Positions 35,035-42,305 of a stretch of DNA of 64,000 bases are shown here, in pieces. The notes beneath the pieces were generated by a model, which saw nothing but the letters and a program-made list of their open reading frames with translations, was not told the origin of the DNA and searched no databases. A program made the position numbers and the translations under genes. Position 1 is the stretch's first letter; every line of letters begins with the position of its first letter. This stretch comes from Nocardia huaxiensis (GTDB taxonomy: Bacteria > Actinomycetota > Actinomycetes > Mycobacteriales > Mycobacteriaceae), in NCBI RefSeq assembly GCF_013744875.1, contig NZ_CP059399.1, positions 5,146,001-5,210,000 of the forward strand, in the 5' to 3' direction.

Positions 35035-35670
35035 GTGTCGGAAGCGTTCGACTGGTCTTCGCCCAAGACTTACAGCCAGGTCGTCGACATCGACGACTAC
35101 CTGGCCATGCCGGAAGACCTCTCCCGCACCGTTGAGGTCAAAGACGGGATGATCGTCTTCTGCGAGTCGCCCTCACCCAATCACAACGCCATCTCCCGCA
35201 ACATCGAACGCGCCCTCGCCGACGGCGAGATGAAGCGGGCTGTGCGGGAGCCGTGTCTTCGAGTCAACCGCGACATCGACATGCTGGTGTCGGAGGTCCC
35301 GTTCCACTACAAGCGACCCGACGCGATCGTCTATCGCTGTATAGACGAGCCACGTTCACGCTGGAAGACCAAACCCGTCATCGCCGATACGATTCTGGTG
35401 GTCGAGGTGGTGTCACCGACGACCGTCACGGCCGACACCATCGACAAACGTGCCGAGTATGCCCGCTACGGCATTCAGCACTACTGGATTGTCCGTATGG
35501 CGAACGACGACGGTCCGGCGATTTCCATCGAAATGCTCGCACTCGATTCCGACGGTCGATATGCCTCCAACGGGTTCCGCAATCGCACCGACCACCTCAC
35601 CGCGATCGACACCATCACACCATTCCCGATCGTCCTCAGCTGGGAACAGCTCGACGAGGGAATCGACTGA
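35035..35670 (+). CDS. Uma2-family (DUF820) putative nuclease
   Basis: A 211-residue protein from GTG 35035 (GAAGGA seven bases upstream; a TTG at 35008 is less likely). It has the Uma2 restriction-fold pattern: YLAMPEDLSRTVEVKDGMIV, a central RPDAIVYR, and DTILVVEVVSP with the D...ExV catalytic arrangement, then DKRAEYARYGIQHYWIV. Uma2 proteins are PD-(D/E)XK-type nucleases common in actinobacterial accessory DNA; their role is mostly unknown. It lies just inside the tRNA-Leu gene in a patch of gene fragments. Confidence 0.85.
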   Translation: MSEAFDWSSPKTYSQVVDIDDYLAMPEDLSRTVEVKDGMIVFCESPSPNHNAISRNIERALADGEMKRAVREPCLRVNRDIDMLVSEVPFHYKRPDAIVYRCIDEPRSRWKTKPVIADTILVVEVVSPTTVTADTIDKRAEYARYGIQHYWIVRMANDDGPAISIEMLALDSDGRYASNGFRNRTDHLTAIDTITPFPIVLSWEQLDEGID

Positions 35671-35681
35671 CTTAGGAGGCT

Positions 35682-35746
35682 CGGGTTTACGTCCCCGGGC
35701 GCCGGACACTTTGGAAGAGCCTCTCTTGAATTCAAGGGAGGCTCTT
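35682..35746. terminator. tRNA-3'-end-like sequence plus bidirectional hairpin (copy 1 of 3)
   Basis: A near-perfect palindrome, AAGAGCCTC (35715-35723) with GAGGCTCTT (35738-35746) around CTTGAATTCAAG, ends the Uma2 gene (TTTT follows) and the convergent 58-residue gene. Just upstream, 35682-35709 ends in GCCGGACAC and resembles a degenerate tRNA T-arm and acceptor. Related hairpins with a similar lead-in occur at 36699-36732 and 58859-58892. Confidence 0.7.
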
Positions 35747-35747
35747 T

Positions 35748-35924
35748 TCACTGTGTCTCCGGTCGGCCCGCGTGAGTCTCGGTGCTCATCTGCTCGAGGT
35801 ACTCGGCGGCGCCGCGGATGCGCGGGCATGGTGGGGTGCAGGTTGCGTGGAGTTTCACGATGCCTTGTGCTCGGCGGACACCGTCGACGTAGGAGTCTTC
35901 GCAGTAGTCGTTGATCCAGTTCAT
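35748..35924 (-). CDS. 58-residue Cys-containing protein (copy 1)
   Basis: From ATG 35924 with GAGGGAG five bases upstream. The 58-residue product begins MNWINDYCEDSYVDGVRRAQ and has a central CTPPCPRI. Four Cys-type positions, acidic N-terminal part, no signal peptide. A paralogue of identical length at 58893-59069 shares most residues and the same setting: divergent from an XRE-DUF5753 regulator and ending at a hairpin. The function is unknown. Purifying similarity between copies (same length, conserved Cys and aromatic residues) argues that it is a real gene. Confidence 0.75.
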   Translation of the reverse strand: MNWINDYCEDSYVDGVRRAQGIVKLHATCTPPCPRIRGAAEYLEQMSTETHAGRPETQ

Positions 35925-36668
35925 GGGGCTCCCTCGAATCGTCGGGTGGGCCACGCTGCCCGATGTCGCCCTCTGTGCCATCGGCCGACGCGTCCCGCTG
36001 CGGGTACGTAGAGGCACCCTTGCCCGTCGATGTGGGTGAGTCGGAGAAACCGGGCGTCACCTCCTCGGGAAGTTCCGACATATCCCCATATGGACAGCGC
36101 GGTGAGTGTTGTTACGAGTGCGATCAGTGCAGGGAGGCCAACGGGTTCACCATTGCCGCTGCCGCCAAGCTTGTGGATCTTTCGGCTTCGGCACTACAGC
36201 GGGTCGAGGCGGGACAGACGCAGAAGGTGCGTAAACAGGACGTGCGTGCGCTCTGCGAGGTGTATGGCGTCGGCGCCGAGGAGCTCGGTGCCGCAACAGA
36301 TTTGGCGACTCTGGCCCGTACTCAGAGTTGGTACCACGCGTATGGGGGCCTGTACTCCGAGGCGTTCAACATGTACACCGGACTCGAAGCTGCGGCACGA
36401 CGTCTTGTCACCTATCACGAGCACATTCCCGGGCTGTTGCAGACCGCGGACTACGCGCGAGCGGTGATCAGTGCCTTTCCAGGTTTCACCGGTGCCGCCG
36501 ACGTCGATCGGCGGGTCGAGCATCGAATGCGACGCCAGGCCATCGTCACTCGCAAGACGCACCCCGTCGCCTTGGAGGTGTTGCTCCACGAGTCCGCGTT
36601 GCGGCGGGTGATCCGCCCGCCTTTCACTCTGAGCTACCCGATCAACAGCACGCTCCCAGCGAGGTGTA

Positions 36669-36693
36669 GGGGTTCAAGTCTCCCTCCGGACAC
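36669..36693 (+). repeat. tRNA-Leu 3'-end fragment, probable att-site remnant
   Basis: These 25 bases match 34917-34941, the T-arm and acceptor end of the intact tRNA-Leu plus one base, with a single mismatch (T at 36681 for C at 34929). They lie in the same orientation 1.75 kb downstream, as expected of an attR left by site-specific integration into the tRNA. The DUF5753 coding sequence is interrupted just before it. No integrase gene remains. Confidence 0.78.
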
Positions 36694-36698
36694 TGTGG

Positions 36699-36732
36699 AA
36701 AGAGCCTCTCCCGAATTCAGGAGAGGCTCTTT
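36699..36732. terminator. Hairpin terminator (copy 2 of 3) with decayed 58-residue-gene end
   Basis: AAAGAGCCTCTCC (36699-36711) pairs perfectly with GGAGAGGCTCTTT (36720-36732) around an eight-base loop. It follows the tRNA fragment directly. The next 45 bases resemble the 3' end of the 58-residue Cys-protein gene (compare the DNA at 35749-35795) but are out of frame, so a third module copy seems to have decayed here. Confidence 0.7.
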
Positions 36733-36804
36733 CTCTTGCGCCTCCGGTCATTTCGCGCGGGTTCTCTGCGTGTCGCAGAGGATTTGAGAGTACGTTGCCA
36801 GCTC

Positions 36805-37289
36805 GTGGCCGACTCTCCGTCGAATCCGCATGACGCCTATTTCAGGCAGGTGCTATTCCAACCGGTCAACGCCGTGGGTGAGTTGCGGGCGGTGCTGCCG
36901 GAAGCGGTTGCGGTGCGGGTGGATTGGGATGGGCTGGACTTGCAGCCGGGAAGTTACGTGCCCGAGGAGCTGCAGTCGAGGTTCAGCGATGTGTTGGTGA
37001 AACCAGCGGTGCTGATCTGGGGCCTGTTGTCGACGAATTGGGTCCCCAGGCCAAGGAGGTCATCGTGACGATCGCGGATCAGCTGCGAGCCGAAGGTGAG
37101 GCGCGAGGTGAGGCGCGGGGTGAGGCGCGGGCGCGGATCGAGATGGTGCTCGAGCTTCTTGCCACGAAGTTCGGGCCGTTGCCGGCGTGGGTTTCGAGTC
37201 TCGTTCGGGGCGGGGACGCGGAGCAGCTGCGGATCTGGGCAGGGCGGGTGATCCGGGCCGAGAGGCTCGACGACGTGTTTCAGCGGTAA
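36805..37289 (+). pseudogene. Rpn/YhgA-like PD-(D/E)XK transposase-family gene with internal deletion
   Basis: The N-terminal part from GTG 36805 reads NPHDAYFRQVLFQPVNAVGE and RFSDVLVK, as in Rpn recombination-promoting nucleases. This frame then shifts and stops at 37068. The C-terminal part is in another frame: DELGPQAKEVIVTIADQLRA, then three GEAR units from a 12-bp direct repeat (37095-37130), then ARIEMVLELLATKFG to a stop at 37287-37289. The middle of the protein, normally about 150 residues with catalytic residues, is missing. A remnant. Confidence 0.75.
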
Positions 37290-37301
37290 AGCACCACCCG
37301 C

Positions 37302-37393
37302 TGCCGCCAGCGTCGATCGGCGGGTCGAGCATCGAATGCGACGGCAGGCCATTCGTCGCCCGCAAGACACACTCCGTCGCCTTGGAGGTGTTG
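37302..37393 (+). repeat. Second copy of a 92-bp DUF5753 gene fragment
   Basis: This 92-bp stretch repeats 36493-36583 of the truncated XRE-DUF5753 gene at roughly 90 percent identity, in the same orientation, with one extra base that would break the frame. It sits alone between the Rpn remnant and the TetR stop. It is leftover from another copy of the regulator rather than a gene. Confidence 0.8.
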
Positions 37394-37412
37394 CCGCCGT
37401 TGGAGCTGGGTG

Positions 37413-37979
37413 TCAGTTCGTTCGTGTGAGTGCGTGTTCCAAGGCTGCGGCCACCTGGTCGAGGGGCTCGGTGGTGTCTTCGGCGCGGCACAGGACGAGA
37501 GCGCCTTCCATTCCGGCGATGAGCAGGGTGGCCAGGTTGGTGGCGGTGTCGTCGTCGAAGCCGTTGCGTTGCAGGCATTCCCGGAACGGGGTGCGCCAGC
37601 GGCGGAAGATGTCGCGGGTCAGAGTGTGTAGCGCGGGTTCGTCCGGTCCCGCGCCGAGGGTGATGGCGGCGACGGTGCAGCCGGGGGGCTGCTCGCCGCC
37701 GGTCATGACGAACTTGGTGGCGGCGAGGATGGCGTGCATGGCCGGTACCGGGTCCTGGGTCGCGCAGACCGCGGCGATGGCCGGGGAGACCATGCTGTCG
37801 ACGGAGGCGAGGACCTCGGTGGCGACCTCGGCCTTTCCGCCGGGGAAGTGGTGGTAGATGACGCCGCGGTTGGCTCCGGCGGCTTCGGCGATCTCCCGGA
37901 TGCCGGTCCCGGCGTAACCGCGGCCCCGGAACAGCAGGGCGGCCTGGGCGATCATGCGCTGGCGTGTATCGCGTGCCAC
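37413..37979 (-). CDS. TetR-family repressor
   Basis: A 188-residue TetR protein. The HTH spans residues 10-50 (FRGRGYAGTGIREIAEAAGA, NRGVIYHHFPGGKAE). The C-terminal ligand domain resembles the LmrA/YxaF group (EQPPGCTVAAITLGAG). It is divergent from a DUF4383 membrane-protein gene, and two copies of an 18-bp palindrome lie between them, so autoregulation and control of the neighbour are likely. The ligand is unknown. Confidence 0.92.
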   Translation of the reverse strand: MARDTRQRMIAQAALLFRGRGYAGTGIREIAEAAGANRGVIYHHFPGGKAEVATEVLASVDSMVSPAIAAVCATQDPVPAMHAILAATKFVMTGGEQPPGCTVAAITLGAGPDEPALHTLTRDIFRRWRTPFRECLQRNGFDDDTATNLATLLIAGMEGALVLCRAEDTTEPLDQVAAALEHALTRTN

Positions 37980-38000
37980 GGGTGCGTGCCTCTCCCAACC

Positions 38001-38057
38001 TTGACTATGTCGATCGGCATAGACGATACTCGCCGCATTCTATGTCGATCGACATAG
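38001..38057 (+). promoter_or_regulatory. Two palindromic TetR operators overlapping a promoter
   Basis: A perfect 18-bp palindrome CTATGTCGATCGACATAG lies at 38040-38057, and a one-mismatch copy CTATGTCGATCGGCATAG at 38005-38022, starts 35 bp apart. The first copy sits inside a promoter for the rightward gene: TTGACT (38001-38006), 18 bp, GATACT (38025-38030). Binding there would block transcription. Confidence 0.85.
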
Positions 38058-38104
38058 TGGGACGCGGTGACCAGCAGGCCGCCGCGCAGGGAAGGAATAG
38101 TCCG

Positions 38105-38590
38105 ATGGTCAGCTCTGTACGTGCCGCGGTGCCGCGTTATCTCGCCCAGGTGTGGCGTTCCCCGGGACAGATCCTGCTGCTGGTCCTGTCGGTGTGGTTC
38201 GTCAGCAACGGCCCCGTCGCGTTCGCGATGAACCCGAGCTTGTCCTTCGGTGCCCGCATGCATTCGTGCACGGTCATGGTGTTCGGGTTCATTCCGGTCA
38301 CCGTCAATGGGTGGCACGCGCTGTTCCACTTCGTCACCGGCATCGCCGGACTGTTCGCCGCCCGCACCGCGCGTTCGGCATTGTGGTACGGAATCGGTTG
38401 CGGCTGGTTCTATCTCATTGCCGCCGGACTGGGTCTGGCCGGTGGCGACAACGTGCTCGGGTTCATGGCCGTGGACACCTTCGGCAACTGGATTCACGCC
38501 GCCGAGGGCGGACTGGCTCTCACTGCGGCGGCCCTGACCACCGCCGTCACTCCGGCACCGCTGGCACGCCACAACCCCCGCCTGAAGTAG
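38105..38590 (+). CDS. DUF4383 four-helix membrane protein
   Basis: A 161-residue integral membrane protein with about four hydrophobic helices and the DUF4383 hallmark NGWHALFHFVTGIAGLFAA, plus GFMAVDTFGNWIHAAEGG. ATG 38105 follows GGGAAGGAAT. The function is unknown. It is the evident target of the divergent TetR repressor through two operators. It ends 28 bases from the stop of a convergent TetR gene. Confidence 0.85.
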   Translation: MVSSVRAAVPRYLAQVWRSPGQILLLVLSVWFVSNGPVAFAMNPSLSFGARMHSCTVMVFGFIPVTVNGWHALFHFVTGIAGLFAARTARSALWYGIGCGWFYLIAAGLGLAGGDNVLGFMAVDTFGNWIHAAEGGLALTAAALTTAVTPAPLARHNPRLK

Positions 38591-38617
38591 GAGCAGTGCC
38601 AGTCGGGGCCGTACGTC

Positions 38618-39286
38618 TCAGCTGCCTGCCGCGGCGGTCGGTGGGCGGTAGGCGGCGAGGAACACTTCGACGCCGGCATCGGCGTAGTGATCCAATTCGG
38701 CGTCGCTGAAACGGGTTTCGTCACCGCAGAACATCACCTTGTTGACCGGAACGGACACGACCAGCCAGGTGAAGTGATTCGCCGCCAACTCCGGCTCGCG
38801 GGTCTGCAGCAGGCCGCGTTCGGTGAGCTGGGCGAAGCATGACGCCAGCATTGCGTGGACCCGTTCGGGACCGGCCTCGAAATAGGCGCGGCCCAGCTGA
38901 GGGAACCGGCCGGCTTCGGCGATGACCAAGCGCCGGACCCGCAGTTGGGCGGGCCGGGTCAGCAGGTGGACGAATCGGTGGGCGACCGTACGCAGTGTGG
39001 TCTCGACGTCGTCGGTGGTGGCGAGCTCGCCGATGGCTTCGCGGAAGACCTGGTCGATCCCGCCGAGGCGGTCGAACACGATCTGCTCGAACAGCTGGTC
39101 CTTGCTGCCGAATCGCTTGTAGATCGTCTGTTTGGACGAGCCGGCGACTTTGGCGATCTCGTCGGTCTTCGCGCCGAGGTAGCCGTCGCGCAGGAAGACC
39201 TCCATCGCGGCTTCCATGATCCGGCGGCGTGCTTGTTCGGCGGCGCTGCCCGCCACGAGATCGGGCGCGGTATCGGCCGGGGTCAT
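38618..39286 (-). CDS. TetR-family repressor (AefR-like C-terminal domain)
   Basis: A 222-residue TetR protein. The HTH is VFLRDGYLGAKTDEIAKVAG, SSKQTIYKRFGSKDQ. The C-terminal region with RLVIAEAGRFPQLGRAYFEA matches the AefR-like TetR_C group. It is divergent from a RibD/DHFR-like gene; a palindrome-rich promoter lies between them. Probable control of itself and that neighbour. Confidence 0.92.
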   Translation of the reverse strand: MTPADTAPDLVAGSAAEQARRRIMEAAMEVFLRDGYLGAKTDEIAKVAGSSKQTIYKRFGSKDQLFEQIVFDRLGGIDQVFREAIGELATTDDVETTLRTVAHRFVHLLTRPAQLRVRRLVIAEAGRFPQLGRAYFEAGPERVHAMLASCFAQLTERGLLQTREPELAANHFTWLVVSVPVNKVMFCGDETRFSDAELDHYADAGVEVFLAAYRPPTAAAGS

Positions 39287-39317
39287 CGAGCCTCCTGATG
39301 TCGAATTCGCGGATCTG

Positions 39318-39374
39318 TTGACACCTTCCCGAGGGTACCGTACCGTTCAGTTCACCCGGAACCGTACTGTACGG
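39318..39374 (+). promoter_or_regulatory. Promoter and palindromic operator between TetR and DHFR-like gene
   Basis: TTGACA (39318-39323), 17 bp, TACCGT (39341-39346) is a near-consensus promoter for the rightward gene. CCGTACTGTACGG (39362-39374) is a perfect odd palindrome just downstream, and GGTACCGTACCG at 39334-39345 carries related half-sites over the -10. This is where the TetR protein would bind. Confidence 0.8.
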
Positions 39375-39403
39375 TACACCCTCATTCGAGTCGAGGACCC
39401 GCT

Positions 39404-39943
39404 ATGCGCAAGATCATTTCCAGCCTGTTCGTCTCCGCCGACGGCGTCGCCGAAGCCCCCGAAGCCTGGCACTTCCCCTACTTCAACGACGAGATGGGCG
39501 CCGCGATCGGTGCGGGCATGGGCGCCTCCGATGCGATGCTGCTCGGCCGTGTCCAGTACGAGGAGTTCGCCGCACACTGGCCCACCAGCGACGACGAGTT
39601 CGCCGGCTTCATGAACAATCAGAAGAAATACGTCGTCACCACCACCCTCGTCGAGGCCACCTGGAACAACACCGAGATCATCACCGGCGACATCGAGGCC
39701 GAGCTGACCGCGCTGAAAGCCTCCGCGGGCGGTGACATCGCCATCACCGGCAGCCTCACCCTCGTGCAGTCCCTGCTCCGCGCCGGACTGCTCGACCAGC
39801 TCCAACTGTTCGTCCACCCCGTCGTGCTGGGCAAGGGCGCCCGCTGGTTCGACAAGCTCGACGACACGGTCGGCCTGGAACTGGCCTCGGCCGAGGTGTT
39901 CAGCACCGGTGTCATCAACCAGATCTACACCCCGGCGAAATAG
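39404..39943 (+). CDS. Dihydrofolate reductase-family (RibD C-terminal) protein
   Basis: A 179-residue single-domain protein of the RibD_C/DHFR-like group: an N-terminal strand MRKIISSLFVSADGVAEAPE, LLGRVQYEEFAAHWP, and GDIAITGSLTLVQSLLRAGL with the nucleotide-binding glycines, then LFVHPVVLGKGARWF. Members are often stand-alone NADPH reductases of unknown substrate, frequently TetR-controlled in actinobacteria, as the layout suggests here. Confidence 0.88.
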   Translation: MRKIISSLFVSADGVAEAPEAWHFPYFNDEMGAAIGAGMGASDAMLLGRVQYEEFAAHWPTSDDEFAGFMNNQKKYVVTTTLVEATWNNTEIITGDIEAELTALKASAGGDIAITGSLTLVQSLLRAGLLDQLQLFVHPVVLGKGARWFDKLDDTVGLELASAEVFSTGVINQIYTPAK

Positions 39944-40511
39944 CCTCCACCACAACCGAACCCAGTCAGGGGCGCAAGAGGGCCGGTGCCCGGGCAACAC
40001 ATCTCAGGCAACGAGAACCGGGCAGCGATCTCGTCCAGGGGCCGCCAGGACGGCGGGGCCGTTGGTGTCCAGGTGCGCGCGGGCGCGGTCGGCGCGCGGA
40101 CTGGCGAGTCGCACCAGCCACGGTAGCCGCTCATGCCCTGGACTTTTGTCGACGAAGAATCTCTCGAATTCTTGAATGTCTATACGAACCGGAGTCCAGC
40201 GCTACTGTAATCCGCGTGCATTGATATTTTCTGACAATTGGACGCGAATGCGAATCGGACCGGCGTGCGCGGTGTAAACCGTGCGATCGTTCGGCTCGCC
40301 GCGGTCGTTATGTCAGCGTCCAGCGGTGTGTGTTCGCCATCACATGGCCGATCTCGGTGGTCGTCCATCGGTGATCGGTCGAGGAAAAATGGGCCGGGTG
40401 CTGCCGGGAATTGACGGGTGAGCTAACCCCCGGCATATGCACAAAAGGGTTGCACAAAATACGTTTGATTGACATGCCGTACCCCCGCTGATTTTTGACA
40501 GTATCCCGTCC
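39944..40511. other. 568-bp intergenic region without a supportable gene
   Basis: No frame here has a credible start, ribosome site and protein-like composition. The stretch 40180-40510 is visibly richer in A and T than its surroundings and presumably holds the promoter of the secreted-hydrolase operon. TTTTTGACAG at 40492-40501 lies 10-20 bases before the ATG at 40512, too close to act as its -35. Confidence 0.5.
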
Positions 40512-42305
40512 ATGAGAAAGAAGCGGTGGGCGCAAAGTGGCGCCCTCTCTCGCTGCCGACCGCGGCCGCGCAGCTATCGCCTGGTGCTCGCCCTGTCGGT
40601 CGCGCTGTGTGCGGCGATGCTCGGCGACCCCGCCATCGGGCACTCCGATCCGGAACCGGTCAGCGCGGCGACCGACCGGCAGGAGCAGACGCTGTGGACG
40701 CGCGACGGCATCGTGGTGTCCCACGTGAGTTACCTGCTGCCGCTGCCGGCGAGCGCCGCACCGCATCCGGCGGCCTGCGACCGGGTCGGATATCTGCGGT
40801 ATCGCCCGGCTGACGGGCCCGCTGATTCCGCTCGGGCCGACCACATCGTGGTGCAGGAACAGGGGCTCGGCGGCGGCGCGGTGAACTCGGACAGCGTGGC
40901 CGCCAATACGGTGCGGTCGGCGCGGTCGATGGGGCAGCACATCGAGTTCTGGGCGCTGTCGCGCCGAAGTGCCTGCCTGGATGAGACATTCGGGTTCGAC
41001 TACGCGCTGCGCAGCGGCGACTATCTGGACGCGGTCGACTACTACTTCAACGGCAAGGTGCTCGACGGGCAGCGATTCGACGGATTCAAGTCCAATGATC
41101 AGCTGGCGGTCCTGGACGCCATGGGCATGGAACGCGTGCTGTGGGATCAGCTCGAGGTCATGCGCTACGAGGTCCCGGAACGGGCTGTGCGGCAACAGAA
41201 GTACGTGTGCACCGGGATCTCGCTGGGCGGACTGGTCACCGGGTTCTTCGCGGACTGGGATTTCGGGGCGGCGGGCTTCGGGGCGGACCAGTGTGCCGCG
41301 TTCGCCGCGCAGGACAGCATGGCCTCCTCGGATCCGGTAGCGCTGCAGAGCATTCCGGTTCTGCGGGAGATCGCCGACGCCGTGGTCACCCCACTCGACG
41401 GGGTCTTCCAAACCGGGTTCCGTGCGGGTGTGCTGCCGCGCACCTTCGGGCCGGTCCCGGTACTCGGGACGAGAACGTTCTTCCTGCTGCGGTTGGCGGG
41501 ACTGGCCGCGCACCTGGATCCCGACGGCGAGAGCAGGCTGCTCGCGCATCTGCCCCACGACCTCGAACTCGACGCCACACTGAACTTCCTGGCCGCACCG
41601 ACCTGGTCCGGGTTCGCGACGAATGGGGCCGACGGGTCCGGCAGCATCCGCGACTTCCGATTCACCAATACGGCGCTGCTGGGCATGCTGATCGACAACA
41701 ACTCCGTGAACTTCACGCTGTTCCAGCAGGGCGTCGGCGCACTCGATGGCGGACCGGTGATGGCCAAGTCGTTCCCGACTCCCGGTGAGGTGGCGCAGAT
41801 TCCGCTGTTCGGCTCGTTCCTGCGCATGAGCGCGGGCACCCAGCAGCGCGTGTTCCCCACCGACCGGAACGCCCTCTACACCTGGCGCAACTACGACAAT
41901 GTGCGCGGAATCCCTTTCACCGCACCGAATCACGAGGTCGCCGACATCCGCGACGCGGCGCGCCAACTCGCCACCGGCGCCCCGTACGCCTATTGGGAGA
42001 CCTACTTCCCGCTGCGTCTGGTGATCGATATCGCCGCGGGTTACGGCGGATCCCGCACCGGCGAACTGGCGGCATTGCGCGGCCGGTCGCTGGCCCGCAC
42101 GAAGCCCTACTTCGTCGCCTTCGCCGGAGACAGCATGGTGCAGACCGGTATCGGGACGTTCTTCCCCGCCCCGGCCACCGCACAGGTGGTCACGCTGCCG
42201 GGCTACAACCACATCGACACGATCGGCGCGGCCGCGGTGCAGAACGACGGGCAGCCCGACTACAGCGGTCATCAGCTGGCTCTGTTCGTGAGGAGCCTGG
42301 GATGA
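40512..42305 (+). CDS. Secreted alpha/beta-hydrolase-like protein
   Basis: A 597-residue protein with an N-terminal signal peptide (basic start, then LVLALSVALCAAMLG, cleavage near residue 45). A nucleophile-elbow motif GISLGG lies near residue 237, and GYNHIDTI near the C-terminus could supply the His. It is paralogous to the next gene along its whole length, sharing RYRPADGPADSA-like, WRNYDNVRG and NHEVADIRDAA-like blocks. Expected to be an exported esterase or lipase; the substrate is unknown. Confidence 0.8.
   Translation: MRKKRWAQSGALSRCRPRPRSYRLVLALSVALCAAMLGDPAIGHSDPEPVSAATDRQEQTLWTRDGIVVSHVSYLLPLPASAAPHPAACDRVGYLRYRPADGPADSARADHIVVQEQGLGGGAVNSDSVAANTVRSARSMGQHIEFWALSRRSACLDETFGFDYALRSGDYLDAVDYYFNGKVLDGQRFDGFKSNDQLAVLDAMGMERVLWDQLEVMRYEVPERAVRQQKYVCTGISLGGLVTGFFADWDFGAAGFGADQCAAFAAQDSMASSDPVALQSIPVLREIADAVVTPLDGVFQTGFRAGVLPRTFGPVPVLGTRTFFLLRLAGLAAHLDPDGESRLLAHLPHDLELDATLNFLAAPTWSGFATNGADGSGSIRDFRFTNTALLGMLIDNNSVNFTLFQQGVGALDGGPVMAKSFPTPGEVAQIPLFGSFLRMSAGTQQRVFPTDRNALYTWRNYDNVRGIPFTAPNHEVADIRDAARQLATGAPYAYWETYFPLRLVIDIAAGYGGSRTGELAALRGRSLARTKPYFVAFAGDSMVQTGIGTFFPAPATAQVVTLPGYNHIDTIGAAAVQNDGQPDYSGHQLALFVRSLG

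Larger units (their letters stand above)
36032..36787 (+). pseudogene. Truncated XRE-DUF5753 regulator, broken at a tRNA 3' fragment
   Basis: The frame from GTG 36032 contains an HTH half (REANGFTIAAAAKLVDLSAS, ALQRVEAGQ) and the start of DUF5753 (YTGLEAAARRLVTYHEHIPG, LLQTADYARAVI, RRVEHRMRRQAIV). The N-terminal helix is garbled (GECCYECDQCREANG). After ESALRRVIRPPF the family sequence stops, and the frame runs through a copy of the tRNA-Leu 3' end and a terminator hairpin to a chance stop at 36787. About 80-90 residues of DUF5753 are missing compared with the intact 291-residue homologue at 59316-60191. The damage fits an integration or deletion event at the tRNA-like site. Confidence 0.8.

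Noticed and set aside
37095..37130. CRISPR-like short repeats
   Set aside because: Three contiguous 12-bp units without spacers that encode a GEAR tract; no cas genes. No CRISPR array was seen anywhere in the window.
34856..37400. A complete prophage or integrative element at the tRNA
   Set aside because: No integrase, excisionase, replication or structural genes; only remnants are present.
39925..40134. 69-codon minus-strand frame near the DHFR-like gene
   Set aside because: It overlaps the DHFR-like 3' end, is rich in Pro/Arg/Ala, and has no ribosome site or recognisable motif.
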